Source: Aculops lycopersici (lineage: Eukaryota; Arthropoda; Arachnida; Trombidiformes; Eriophyidae). From it: DNA of 64,000 nucleotides. Positions within the stretch are counted from its first letter, which is position 1. Each line of letters starts with the position of its first letter. The notes beneath the pieces were generated by a model. It was not told where the DNA came from, searched no databases, and saw only the letters and a program-made list of their open reading frames with translations. Shown here piece by piece: positions 1-11,100 of the stretch. Both the position numbers and the translations under genes were made by a program. The stretch lies in the NCBI GenBank assembly GCA_015350385.1, contig WNKI01000001.1, positions 4,281,129-4,345,128 of the forward strand. Direction: 5' to 3'.

Positions 1-26
1 AGAGAGAGAGAGAGAGAGAGAGAGTT
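1..26. repeat. (AG)n microsatellite at the window edge
   Basis: The first 26 bases are a pure AG dinucleotide run that continues off the left edge. A much longer GA run lies at 52492-52604, so this simple repeat occurs at least twice in the region. Confidence 0.95.
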
Positions 27-100
27 GCCAGGGTAACACATTTACGTGATATATCAATGTCTGAGCTTGAGGATGAGTTGATATTACAACGGCATAAGAT

Positions 101-2476
101 TTATTCCTGCTTCAATCTTTTCAACATCTCTGCTTTCTCTTGAGCTCTTAGATGTCTCATATCCACATCTACAAGATGCTTGTAGAACACAGTCGTCAGG
201 ATCTCCTTCAAAATGGGCAAGCGGCCCAATTGAGAGGGACACTTAATGCGCAGATGATCGAATGCAAAGCCAATTTTCGAGTGAAAATGTTGGTTGAAAT
301 ATGGAATCTTTTGCAATTTTTGGCTAAAATGTGTTAATATAGTAAATTTTGCATTCATATTTCTCCCGACCTCAATTGCCTCGGCACTAGTGCAGTGCTT
401 CTTCAGTATCGCATCCTCCTGAGATCTATCATCAAATGTTGCCTCGTGTATCAACAAGTCGCATCCGTTGCCTTCTACTGCAAAATCTTCGCAAGGTCTA
501 GCATCTCCTGAGTAGGCAAGGGTAAAGTAGGACATTTCTGGGTGGCTTAATTTGAATTTCAATACAACGGCACAGGAGTGGACACAATGCTCAACTGCAA
601 CTAACTTAATTCCCTCTAATAGTCCGTCCATAAATCTGAGCAAATCTTTCTCTTCGTCATTCTTAAGCTTATCCATCGTGGAACTGGAAGTTTTAAGTGA
701 TCTACTTGAGAACTTACGATAGGTTCCCTCCAAATCATCAAAGTTCTTATTGTGATACTCAAGCACTGAATCCACGCCAGGTGGCATCACCAATGCCACC
801 TGTTCCTGAGTATACTTGATTCGTTCCCTTAACAATCTTATCATTCCTATGTGATGATCTGCGTGATGATGGCTAATGTAGATCATCTTAAGTTGCGATA
901 AAATTTCAGGTGTTCTCTCTGATCCAAAATGTCGGTACAGTTGACCGTAAGTGTCCTCACCACAATCTAACATCACAGAATAGGTTTTTGGCTCAGTGAA
1001 GTTAATCAATATACCTGTTGTGTTACGATACTTGCTAGGCACTGCCGAACCGGTTCCAAGGAATACAACTTCTGGTTCATAAGGTTTGGGGTCGGGCAGT
1101 TTGGCTTGAAGTTTTTTCAACGCAGCTAGCTGTTGTTCAAATTCTGGCATCAGCTTAGCCTCTTGGTACATATCCGAAATTTTCAGCTCCGAGGTAATGC
1201 AACTAACTGCTTTGTTTGGTCTAAGACTTATCCTATCTAAACTATAAGCCTTACTTATCCTGTCTAGCTCTGAATAATCTTGATATCTAGTGAGTAGTTT
1301 CTGATCGTAGTTTGTATCATCCTCCTCAGGTCTTTCGTCGTAAGGCTTCGGGTTGGCCTCCTCTATCAATATTCTTTCTTCAAAGCTTTTGGGCAATGGA
1401 AGGTGTGGAAATATCTCACTATCTAGTTTTCTCAGCAAATATTGTGCTTGATAACTGGCAAGAAAGTTTAAAGTTGTGTCTAGATTAGAATCGGAGAGCA
1501 GTAAATGTTTGCAATCTTGAGGGAATTTTAACATCCAATCTCTATATCTATCGTTTTCTGTTACCTCAACTGGACTGAAATGAGCCACCATTTGGATTTC
1601 CCTATCGCCGTTTGTTTTCCTCATTTGTCTCAATGTCTCGAGACGATCATTACTCAAGAGATTTTCAATATCACTCAGAGTTGGACATTCTATGACTAGT
1701 ATCCTGGGACCCTCGTATCTGGGTCCAGTCACATCGGCTGATCTAACCAAAGTTCCATCAGCCAGAGTGATATCTGACCCAGACTTCAGTTTACCCAAGG
1801 CTGGACCGACTGGAACCTTCAACTGGCGACACTTGACTGGATCCAAGGTTCCAGGGAGATCGGGTAGCTCACAGAAGTAAGCTATAATTTTAGCTTGAGA
1901 TTCTGAGCTATCGCCTGAGGACTCTGTTTCATCGAGTGGTATCGACTCAATAGTAATGTAGTCATCCTTATATATACCCTCGGTGTAAGGTCTATTAATA
2001 ACTTGCATTCCCGTATGTAACTTAATGAACGACTCTGTTACTTTCATAAAGTTTCTGGTAGATTCATTGGAATGTATTGTGAGAGATGGCATACCAATGT
2101 CTTGAATAGTTAAAGCAGTACCATAAAAACCCGAGATTCTTTCCCATACTACACGAGTTACAAAAACTCTACTCAAGTCCATGAGTTTTATCCTATTCGA
2201 ATAGCAATACCTCTGCATTCCCTCGGAACAATTGAACATATAACCACTGCCCTCGGAATACAATAATAGCGATGGCGAGAATCCTTGACAGTTTGCACCT
2301 AACACTATTAATTTAGCATCGTTGGAAATAAGACTCTTCCTCTTCTCCTCCGATCGCTTCTTGAACAAGTCCTTTGCAACCTCCCTGGCCCTAAGCATAT
2401 CTGGTCTATGATATGCCCGTTTGTTGTATTTTCTACAAAATAATAATAATGGTTGATGGAATTTCGATAGGCTCAT
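101..2476 (-). CDS. ELAC2: Ribonuclease Z, long form (ELAC2-type tRNA 3' endonuclease)
   Basis: A 791-aa metallo-beta-lactamase-fold protein that should cut the 3' trailer from precursor tRNAs in nucleus and mitochondria. The C-terminal half starts with the family signature VFLGTGSAVPSKYRNT and carries the zinc-binding HxHxDH motif as SHHHADHHIG around residue 530. The downstream metal and catalytic blocks follow: YSGDARPC, LLIHEATFDD and ILTHFSQ. The degenerate N-terminal half makes it the long form, and about 800 residues is typical. The frame is open to a TTG at 2488, but the first ATG is at 2476. From there the N-terminus is basic with an amphipathic look, which suits mitochondrial import. 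The stop is at 101-103. No intron is needed. Confidence 0.95.
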   Translation of the reverse strand: MSLSKFHQPLLLFCRKYNKRAYHRPDMLRAREVAKDLFKKRSEEKRKSLISNDAKLIVLGANCQGFSPSLLLYSEGSGYMFNCSEGMQRYCYSNRIKLMDLSRVFVTRVVWERISGFYGTALTIQDIGMPSLTIHSNESTRNFMKVTESFIKLHTGMQVINRPYTEGIYKDDYITIESIPLDETESSGDSSESQAKIIAYFCELPDLPGTLDPVKCRQLKVPVGPALGKLKSGSDITLADGTLVRSADVTGPRYEGPRILVIECPTLSDIENLLSNDRLETLRQMRKTNGDREIQMVAHFSPVEVTENDRYRDWMLKFPQDCKHLLLSDSNLDTTLNFLASYQAQYLLRKLDSEIFPHLPLPKSFEERILIEEANPKPYDERPEEDDTNYDQKLLTRYQDYSELDRISKAYSLDRISLRPNKAVSCITSELKISDMYQEAKLMPEFEQQLAALKKLQAKLPDPKPYEPEVVFLGTGSAVPSKYRNTTGILINFTEPKTYSVMLDCGEDTYGQLYRHFGSERTPEILSQLKMIYISHHHADHHIGMIRLLRERIKYTQEQVALVMPPGVDSVLEYHNKNFDDLEGTYRKFSSRSLKTSSSTMDKLKNDEEKDLLRFMDGLLEGIKLVAVEHCVHSCAVVLKFKLSHPEMSYFTLAYSGDARPCEDFAVEGNGCDLLIHEATFDDRSQEDAILKKHCTSAEAIEVGRNMNAKFTILTHFSQKLQKIPYFNQHFHSKIGFAFDHLRIKCPSQLGRLPILKEILTTVFYKHLVDVDMRHLRAQEKAEMLKRLKQE

Positions 2477-2712
2477 GACTATCGGCAATGTCGAACAGAT
2501 TGGCTAATTACATTGCAAAACAAGAAGGCACCTGGCAACATGAGAGAAGCGACTTTCGCATGAGGAGTTTCCAACGTGCAAAAAATAAACAAACGCACGA
2601 GGTTAGATGCGCAGTTCCTGAAAAATACACAAGAATTCGGTCGCGCAGGTTTGTACAGCTGTGCAGCTGTATGTATTATCGGTCAAGTAAAATGGTTAGT
2701 TTATTATTAATA

Positions 2713-3429
2713 TCAGACTCCAGTATAAGCCGAGAACAACCTCGATACCACAGATGAGGATTTTGATCCCTTAGGTAAAGTTCCAACTGGTGGCATGATA
2801 GCCTTACACTCTTTGCCTTCTGGCTTGTAGTTTTTGCAAACCATATCGGGCATTCTTGAAAACGCTCTTTTCAGCACTAAGTTTATGAAGTTCAGTGCTT
2901 CCTTTCCACACTTCTTCTCAACTTGACTTCCCAAGCATTGCTCAAACCTCCTAAAGGTACAGCATCCAACAGGCATTCGTTTTTGCCAGTTTTCAGCACC
3001 AATGGAAGTCAATGCCTCAAAAGAAACTTGTAAGTCCTTAATACAAGCCTTCTGGTGCGACTTTTGGGCGCCATTTAGGCAAGTAGCATGTTTGAGGTAT
3101 GCCTTGCGCAATTCAGTTCCTGGTTTGCAATAATCATCAAGCAAATCCGAAGATCCCTCGCCCATGAACGACATCATAGAGCGTTGCAACGGAGTTGTGC
3201 ATCGATTGATGAAATTCCTCAAACAATTATCAGCTTCGCGAAGGTATCCACACTGTTTGTTGAGATCATTATCCGTGGTGGCTAAGCCAGCTGGACTTTG
3301 GGTAAATACAACCAGAGTGGCAGCGCATAAATCCAACTCCCTGAGGTGACATGATTGACTTTGAGCTTGAACGGATTTGGAGGCTAGAAAAACCACCGCG
3401 AGGGCGCAAATTTGCTTGTAAACTTTCAT
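2713..3429 (-). CDS. Secreted cysteine-rich protein, family not recognised
   Basis: A 238-aa protein starting at the ATG at 3427-3429. The frame is open a little further to a GTG at 3462, but this ATG gives a clean signal peptide (MKVYKQICALAVVFLASKSVQA). The mature part has about 15 cysteines in helical-looking repeats (CGYLREADNCLRNFINRC, GCCTFRRFEQCL), which suggests a disulphide-stabilised helical extracellular protein. The pattern loosely recalls arthropod haemolymph proteins of the DUF1397 type, but I cannot confirm that family. A polyadenylation signal in the minus sense (TTTATT at 2700-2705) lies just past the stop. Confidence 0.75.
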   Translation of the reverse strand: MKVYKQICALAVVFLASKSVQAQSQSCHLRELDLCAATLVVFTQSPAGLATTDNDLNKQCGYLREADNCLRNFINRCTTPLQRSMMSFMGEGSSDLLDDYCKPGTELRKAYLKHATCLNGAQKSHQKACIKDLQVSFEALTSIGAENWQKRMPVGCCTFRRFEQCLGSQVEKKCGKEALNFINLVLKRAFSRMPDMVCKNYKPEGKECKAIMPPVGTLPKGSKSSSVVSRLFSAYTGV

Positions 3430-4952
3430 ATTGATTGTGTTAATGGTTTTGTATTTTGTCACTTTCTTCCGAGTTCCTTAGTTTCTATATGATCATGGAG
3501 GTGGAATGATTCTTCATTTTGATGTCTCAAAACGTCTCTAGTTAATTAAGTGCAAGTTAGTTACCAAAGTCCTGGTTAGCTGGTGGCGGTGGTGGTGGTG
3601 GTTAGTCTTTCGCAGCCCATGAGCACGTCCGACTTGGTGGTGAAAGTGTCGCAAACTTTCAACTTCCCAAACCAAGCAAAATGCAGCAATAGTTGTGAAA
3701 AGTCAGGCGGTCTCATTGCGATAAGAGAAGCTTGCTAGGCTGTGGTCATGGTGGCTGCTCTGATGCCGGACAGCGTAAACTACCTTCAAGTGTGCAGGTG
3801 TATGTGGCAACTCTAATTGCTTTGAAATGAACAGGTAAGCCGTCGTTGCTGCAGGGGCTGTCGCCGTTCCTGCCCAGTTAGATTAGGAGAGTTTATTTCT
3901 GTTCTCCCCACCAATCAAGCAGTAACTTGTTACAGTGCTGGTTAGACACTCCCGGACTCCAACCCGTTTGCAAGAAACTTTGTCCACTTCCTATCGCAAA
4001 TGGACACCATGCTGGTGGTCGGTCATAGTAATGGACACGCCTCTGATGGCGTGTTGTTTTGCTGTTGCCGTTTTCTTGTTGATTGGTTTCCTGTTGACTT
4101 AGCAGTGAAGGTCTTAATTTGTAGTTATTGTTTACAACTAGTAATGTGCTAAGATGAAATCCAAATCTAAGAAAAGCATGAGAAAAGTATTTGAGACAGA
4201 TGCAAAAAGTGTTGATGAAGGCGTTTTGTTTCAACAACATTCCGTAATCTGTTCGCTACAGCTCGTCTCAATAATTACGTTACTCGAAAGGCTGAAATAT
4301 TTTTTTTCCTCATAGATTCGTCTGCAACTGATAAGAGTAACGCAATTATTGAGACAAGCTGTAGCTGTACGACTATATCAGGTGTACGATGAGCGAATTC
4401 GGCGCCATGCATATGCATACACTCTTCCTTTTTATCCCTCAACTCAATGCACATTACACGCGAACAAATCGCATAATTTATTTCCTCCCTTCGTGCGCCT
4501 ATACCATGTGCGAGGATGCTGCTTCGTACAAATTTCATCATCCAATCCCAGCTCTTTGAGGGTGAGCCCCCGTACAGAGGATGCAAATCGGCGTTTGCGA
4601 GCATCTTTATCGACCATCGATGAGACACAATGAGAGCAACTTCTAGAGAACACATCAACAAGTGGAAATCTGGAATGCTGATGAAACTGATAGATAGTAT
4701 TCCGCAACTAGAATCGATATGTACCGACAACTGGTGTCACATGTAGGCTACATGATGTAGATCATGAGAATCTTCGGAAAAGGGATGAGTATGGAAACGA
4801 TAGAAGCCAAGAAAAAAATCTTCCCCTTTCCTTGAGTTGTTTTTGCAATCGTTTCGATGTCAATACAATGGGCGTCACAATCATAAATCACTTGCTTTTT
4901 AGATTCCCATTGAGTAAAGTTAAATTAACCAGCAATCATCTTAAACCTCAAA
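3430..4952. other. Non-coding interval with an inverted repeat
   Basis: There is no convincing gene. Short open frames at 3893-4240, 4275-4730 and 4349-4633 overlap on both strands and have no domain or signal sequence. The interval separates two divergently transcribed genes and so should hold both promoters. Its one notable structure is the inverted repeat at 4255-4365. Confidence 0.6.
4255..4365. repeat. Inverted repeat, 31-bp arms, about 49-bp loop
   Basis: The arm at 4255-4285 (begins GCTACAGCTCGTCTCAATAA) is the reverse complement of 4335-4365 (ends ATTATTGAGACAAGCTGTAGC) at 29 of 31 positions. An RNA from either strand would fold into a hairpin of about 111 nt. The size fits a microRNA precursor or a small fold-back element, and the sequence alone does not decide between them. 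Confidence 0.75.
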
Positions 4953-7900
4953 ATGTATTCTCGATTAGCCACCTTTTTATTGTTAGGCCTAGCGGTCACC
5001 CAAGCAGCCCCAATCGAGGATACTCAAGACGACGATTTTGTTATTGGTCATGGTATACTAGAGGAGGAATCACTATTTAGCGATTATGTTAAACCCACCA
5101 CGACACCACCCACCACCATAAGAGATCATTTTGTCAAGACCTGTGCGAATGGATTCTTTGCCTGCAAGAATGGGGAGTGTATTTCACCGAAGTGGCGCTG
5201 CGATGGCCACTACGATTGTGATGACTTTAGTGATGAATTAGATTGTGGCACAATATCCAAGCCGGTCATCTCAAAGATCATACCGGAACCGGAGAGAAAG
5301 AAGTCGCCAATTTCGTCTACAACCGCAAAGCCAGCGCCGCCGGCCGAGGATTATATTGAGCCAAAGTTTAATTCGTCGCACGAACCGTTGATGCTATTCT
5401 CAACAGGTAGCTCAATTCGGGGATACTGGATGAGTTCGAGGATATACTTTGATGTAGTTAGTTCGCCAAATTCCCAGATTGCCAAACCAGATGTATCGCA
5501 ACCTACGATAACTCAGGCGTTGTCAATATTCTTTGGCATGTTCAATCCCGATAGACAAATATCAAATCCCTCTATAAAGAATGATAAACCGTCGAGCACC
5601 ATTGTAGGAGTCGATATGGATCCTGACAACAAGGAGGTCTTTTGGGTCGAGCTTGGCAAAGACGCGGGAGTTTTTTCAACAACAATTGACGAGGATCAAT
5701 TCGATGTCAGACATCGAAGGCAATATGCGGGGCACAAGCCAATTGTGGAATATGGACTGCTCTCACCTGAAGACGTGGCATTGGACACAGTTGGCAAGAA
5801 CCTTTATATCACGGATGCCGGTTTACCTGCTATCGTGTCTTGCTCGGTGAAGCACAGCGACTGTAAGATCATTGCAAGAGAGGGCATGCACAAACCAAGA
5901 GCCATTATTGTCGACTCAAATATCGGATGGCTAGTCTACACAGATTGGGGAGACCATCCGGGAATTTTCTTGGTCTCAATGGACGGCGAACACAGGGAGA
6001 CTCTCATTGATACTGATGTTGTTTGGCCCAACGGGTTGGCCTCAGATTATGCCACCAACAATCTATACTGGGCCGATGCAAGGCTGAGCAAAATTGAGAA
6101 GATCGATTTGGTGTCACGGAAGCGTAGAGTCATCATAAAGGAGTCAATTTCTAACCCATTTAGTCTGTCAATCTTTGAGAATCGCCTCTATTGGTCAGAC
6201 TGGTCAGGAAATCACATTAAAACATGTGACAAGACTTCAGGAAACCAAACACGTACTATCATGCACGCCGAGAACATTTATGGCATCCACATTTACCATC
6301 CTCAAATTTACCAGAGTTCCATGTCGGAGAGGAATCCTTGTTGGTCAAAGAGATGCAGCCACTTGTGTTTAATTTCACCCCTGAAACCCTCCTTTGCCGA
6401 TCGCAAGATCAATATGGTTGGCGCTACATGCGCCTGTCCCGAATCAATGGTTTTGAGTAGCCGCGATGGAACCACCTGCATCCCTCACGAGCTCTCATTT
6501 GTGCTAATGAGCATCAAAAATTACGTGGCTCAAATGTTTCCCGAACATATTGGTGTGGATACCATTGAGAAGATTGTATACTCTAAGAACCACGTGATCC
6601 ATGACGTGGTGGCTGATTGGCATGAATCACGGTTGTTCTTCTTCGATGCCTCAAAGAACCAAATTCAGCTTGTAACACTTCCGGACTACGAGGCAAAACG
6701 ACCAGCTCACGTGGAAGTATTTCGTGACGTAGGTCCTTCAACTAGGAGTCTTGAGTATGATTCAGCAGGTGGCAATCTCTACTGGATCGATAGGGACAAT
6801 GGAACCATTACACTTTGCTCTGCTAAGACTAAATTTGAGGTCATCATCAAGCAGCATTTGGATGAACCCACAAGTTTGGTTCTTGATTACAACAATAGAG
6901 TGTTTTACATCGCCGTTTCCGGTAAGACTGGTGCCAAAATATTGCGCACAGATATTCATGGAAAATCCGATATTGTTATCACGGACGATGTTGCCATGCC
7001 AATAAGCTTGCACCTGGACCAGCACAACCAGCGTCTCTATTGGGCCGATCCAAAGCGTGGCACTATCGAGTCCATGGATTTGGATTTGCTAGCTATACAT
7101 GGATACAAACCGGAATCGCACCAAATTCGCAGGCACAATGTTGGCCTCATCAATGGCTTCACTGTTTACCATGATGATTTAATCTGGACAGTAAAGGGAA
7201 GTAATTATTTGCACAAGGTTAGAATCAATGATGAATTAGACCTTCTGGCTCATACGGTTAGCGAGGCGCAAAGACCAACTCTATTCAAACTACCACCACA
7301 ACCATCCGCTAGTGCAACTGTCTCGGATAATATCCGAATCTCATTAGTGGAACCTCAACACGTGCCTCATGCTGATGTTTGCGAGGACAGGCAATGTATG
7401 CATGCCTGTGTATTGGAGGCAAGTGGACACCCGATTTGCTTGTGTCCAGACGAGCAAAATGGCTACCGGCTAACAAACGCCACCAATAGCTGTCCTCTAC
7501 CACACGAGCATTTGCATGCAAGCGACATGTCACCAGGATTTCATGTGCCAATACCCCAACATCATGCAACAGGTGGACATCCATTAACGGATGGCAAGAA
7601 CTCAAACTCAACCACCAGTGCAATGCATGAGCATAACATGGATTCTATGCACGAGTCTCGCCAGGCGCCAGCGCCCCAGGTAGCACTGCAAACCCACACC
7701 CAACCAATGCAAGCGGAACTGGTGAGCAAGATGGAGCCCATTCATCAAGCGAGCGGAAATGGCCAGGATAAGGCTAGTGGCAGCGGGGGTACCGTATGGC
7801 CTTTGGTTCTACTGATTCTATTCTCCCTCGCTGCACTTGCAGGTGTGATAGGACTTTTGATACTCCATCGACAAGGCCGCTTGCCGCGCCAGGTGAGCCA

Positions 7901-7961
7901 CCTGTCGGTTAGTTTCCATCATGACAAGGATGGAATGTTGTTGTTGGACGACGAAGCTTAA
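4953..7961 (+). CDS. LDL-receptor-like type I membrane protein
   Basis: A 1002-aa protein in one exon. Residues 1-18 are a signal peptide. One LDL-receptor class A module lies at about 64-98, with its acidic calcium site near DGHYDCDDFSDELDC. Two six-bladed YWTD-type propellers follow (repeats such as NLYWADARLSKIEKIDL, RLYWSDWSGN, NLYWIDRDNGT and RLYWADPKRG), each closed by an EGF-like Cys module (near 455-500 and 805-845). Then comes a Ser/His/Gln-rich stalk, a membrane helix at about 948-971 and a 31-residue tail. It is much smaller than LRP1/2 or LRP5/6. The tail has no NPxY endocytosis motif but ends with an acidic di-leucine-like LLLDDEA. It is probably a surface or endocytic receptor; the ligand is unknown. 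The next gene converges 140 bp downstream. Confidence 0.85.
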   Translation: MYSRLATFLLLGLAVTQAAPIEDTQDDDFVIGHGILEEESLFSDYVKPTTTPPTTIRDHFVKTCANGFFACKNGECISPKWRCDGHYDCDDFSDELDCGTISKPVISKIIPEPERKKSPISSTTAKPAPPAEDYIEPKFNSSHEPLMLFSTGSSIRGYWMSSRIYFDVVSSPNSQIAKPDVSQPTITQALSIFFGMFNPDRQISNPSIKNDKPSSTIVGVDMDPDNKEVFWVELGKDAGVFSTTIDEDQFDVRHRRQYAGHKPIVEYGLLSPEDVALDTVGKNLYITDAGLPAIVSCSVKHSDCKIIAREGMHKPRAIIVDSNIGWLVYTDWGDHPGIFLVSMDGEHRETLIDTDVVWPNGLASDYATNNLYWADARLSKIEKIDLVSRKRRVIIKESISNPFSLSIFENRLYWSDWSGNHIKTCDKTSGNQTRTIMHAENIYGIHIYHPQIYQSSMSERNPCWSKRCSHLCLISPLKPSFADRKINMVGATCACPESMVLSSRDGTTCIPHELSFVLMSIKNYVAQMFPEHIGVDTIEKIVYSKNHVIHDVVADWHESRLFFFDASKNQIQLVTLPDYEAKRPAHVEVFRDVGPSTRSLEYDSAGGNLYWIDRDNGTITLCSAKTKFEVIIKQHLDEPTSLVLDYNNRVFYIAVSGKTGAKILRTDIHGKSDIVITDDVAMPISLHLDQHNQRLYWADPKRGTIESMDLDLLAIHGYKPESHQIRRHNVGLINGFTVYHDDLIWTVKGSNYLHKVRINDELDLLAHTVSEAQRPTLFKLPPQPSASATVSDNIRISLVEPQHVPHADVCEDRQCMHACVLEASGHPICLCPDEQNGYRLTNATNSCPLPHEHLHASDMSPGFHVPIPQHHATGGHPLTDGKNSNSTTSAMHEHNMDSMHESRQAPAPQVALQTHTQPMQAELVSKMEPIHQASGNGQDKASGSGGTVWPLVLLILFSLAALAGVIGLLILHRQGRLPRQVSHLSVSFHHDKDGMLLLDDEA

Positions 7962-8101
7962 TTATTATCATCACTTAATCAACATTATTACTTCTGGTGC
8001 TCCTTTGTTATTATTAAAAACACTAACTAATTTATCTAACTCGACACAACTCTTTGATGGAAGTTTATTTTTATTTAAATTTTGCTGCGAAAAACATATA
8101 A

Positions 8102-11100
8102 TCATTCTGGTATCTTCATCTCACTGTTCACTTGATTCTCAAACTCAATAGTCGGTCTCCTCCGCACCAAACTATCGAGATCGTCATTGCCATTGAATGT
8201 AGACATCCTTTGTGCCACTTGTTGCCCCAGTTTCATGCCCAAAAAGACTCCAGTCACAATACCAACAATAAGCAGCATCACCACGCCGAATGGGTGAATC
8301 TTCATCCGGAATGTTCTATCAATATGGGAAAGTATTTCTGCTTGATCAAAACCTGAGTCTGCGTCAACGTAAAGCTTCTCGGCCAAAAATCCGCCTCTCG
8401 GTTCATAATGCCAAACTTTCTGTTGAGCATCAGACTCGATAATCAAATCGTACCTCTGTGATTTTGTTGCCTGCCCAACGGTAATTGAATTCAAGTTGCA
8501 GGTTACAATCGACTTGCCCTTCTCCTCAGGCTTGACTGTGATATCGAACGACCGACACGCTGGCCAAGGTCCCCAAGATTGAAGGAAACAAACCTTTGCG
8601 CACTTTGCAGCTTGAGCATGGATTGTTGCCTGAAAATTATCCCCCATTTCAATGTGATTTTTCAATAGATTCATCTGATCCTGTGTTAGATATTTCTTTG
8701 ACTGCGATGCTTCATTGTAAGCTTCAGAACTTTCCTCTGAAAGTCGAGACTTGGCTAGCGACACTCCAAATTTCTTCTCAAAAAATGTCTCAAATTTAAA
8801 GAAATAAATCTCCATATCAATGTACAGCTTGTCGCTAACAGGAGGCTTGAGATTATTCTCTCGGTTTGGATCTCGAACTCGTTTATATACACAGTAACCT
8901 TGTGCCTCTTCCTTAGGAACATCGTCAAAAATTGTCTTGAACATGAGGTCGTCTTGCTCATCTTTTGACCATGCCCTTAGGGCTGCATTGTAGATGTAAC
9001 TAAACTCGCTGCAAATAGATCGTGTTGCTTGCAAATGGGCGGCAGTCAATTCTTCGGCCTGAGCTGAGTTGAAATAATCATAATTACTATCTAGGTAAGG
9101 TAGTTTTTGTAGACTAATTTGAACATCAGACTTTATAGCCTGAAGTGTCTTGGCAAAACAAACCTCGGCGCATTCCTCGCGACTCCTCGCTGCCCTCACG
9201 GGTCGGTCGCTAATGGTTTGCTTAACTTGATGGGGTAGCTCAAACAAATCTATGAACAACTTGTTGTGTATCTCGCAATTTGGTTGCTTGATCAACTCCA
9301 TATGCCCCCCATCGCCTAAATCAACATCTACACCAAGTCCAATTTTGAGGGCGCTCACCGCGGCACCAGTCAGTTGCTGACCAAGACTTATGAAATCCAA
9401 CTTTGCCGTGGACAAAATACACTGGATTTCATTGGGTTTAATGCAAAGCGAGAAAGTGCGACAAGTATATTGACGCAAACAAGCCGATTGACATTGTTCA
9501 TAGGTCATGTCAGTTAACTGGTCGGCCATTTTGGGATCAGCTGGCTTCCAGTTAAACTCGTCCAAAGTGTATGGTCTCACTATCATGGATCTAGAATCTG
9601 ATTCGGGCAAAGTGAAGCCAGATAACTTGTTGATTAAACGAGATCCTCCGTAAACCTGCGAGCTTGAGGTTGTTATGTAATCGTCCTCGTGTTTGACGGG
9701 GTGCACTTTGATGTCTTGCACACTAAAAACTGATTTTGAGTTTGAGTTTGGGTCTGAATCTGAGTTGAATAATGTAAATTTTGTATCAATGAAGCCTAAC
9801 AATTCTTGTCCGTGCGACATTCTGTGCAACCACTCCTTAGAACCACTAGATCTGAGATCCTCTTTTACCTGGCTAATTTTAAACATCTCGAATAGACTCG
9901 ATAGCTCCTCAGCCTTTTGAACTAGAGCACAGTAACCTCGTTCCATATCGTAGGCGAAATTTACAATAGTTGATGTAGCATGTCCGGCTTCAACTAGACA
10001 ATCGCTGAATGAGTTTGCCTTGAACTTTTCGCCACTAACATGACCTTTGCCTAAGTATTTCAATTGCATTACTTGATCAAGTTTTTCAGCAACTCGAAAC
10101 GAAAAAATGATCGACCTTGTACCTTTGCGATCTCGTTTCGTTAATTTGGATTCAATATCGTAGATCATCGTAGCGGGAAGACCTAGTTTATCTTGCAAAT
10201 TCGTAATCAATTCCAAGTTGCGAAAAGCGTCCGCTTCAAGTCTTTGTACCTGTTGATCCTGCAAAATTTCGTCGCTAATTAGCGAAATCTCAACCTTCCC
10301 ATGCTGAGGTATATCCGAACCTTGTAAGCAGGAGTCATGCAACGAAAATAACTCGTCCACTTTCTCCTCGTCACTTGAAGTTAGGTCCATGCTGAAATCG
10401 TACAGATGAAATATTTGCTCAGTTAACGATCTCACAGCTATAGCTCCTAGGTCAATCTTATAAATCGTAATCATGAGTGGAATAGTATCCTTGGATTCGT
10501 CTGCTGCAACAAACAATAAAGTCTGATACTTGATCTCACTCTTTCGGCCAATTCCTTGCTCAGGTGACCTGATGTCTACAATTGAGTTTTCACCCTTGTA
10601 GGTGATCATTTGATCCAACCAAAGAGGCAGACTACTGTAAGTGGCCTCGTAGACATTAGCATCAAAGCCGCGAACTTGGCCTCTGCCCATGAAGACAAAA
10701 TTGTCTGCACCTGCAACCAACTTTCCGATTCCCATATACCGCGGAACCATTGCGGATTCTGGGAGGAGCTTTGCCACGATACACTTGCTCCTCAATCCAC
10801 CGTCTTCGTCCACTGGTTTTACAGCCAGTGAATCTCCTGATACCTTTACATTGGAGCTATCGGCAACGTGGTAAATTTTGTTCAATCTAAAATTAATCAA
10901 CTTCTTCAAATTATAATCTTTATCCAAGTCATCAATTCTCATGATACCCAGTCTTGCATCGTAGGCCACATATGCCTCTGAACGTCTTGGATTAGCGGGA
11001 TTGACTCGCTCCAGTTTGAAGGAGAACTTGGTTGTTTTCGGTGAGTATTTTGCAAATGGAGCCATCTGCTTGTCTGCCAGCGCACCTGAGCAATTATTCA

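Noticed and set aside
4275..4730. 151-residue minus-strand frame
   Set aside because: It overlaps the inverted repeat and another frame on the plus strand; no signal peptide or domain.
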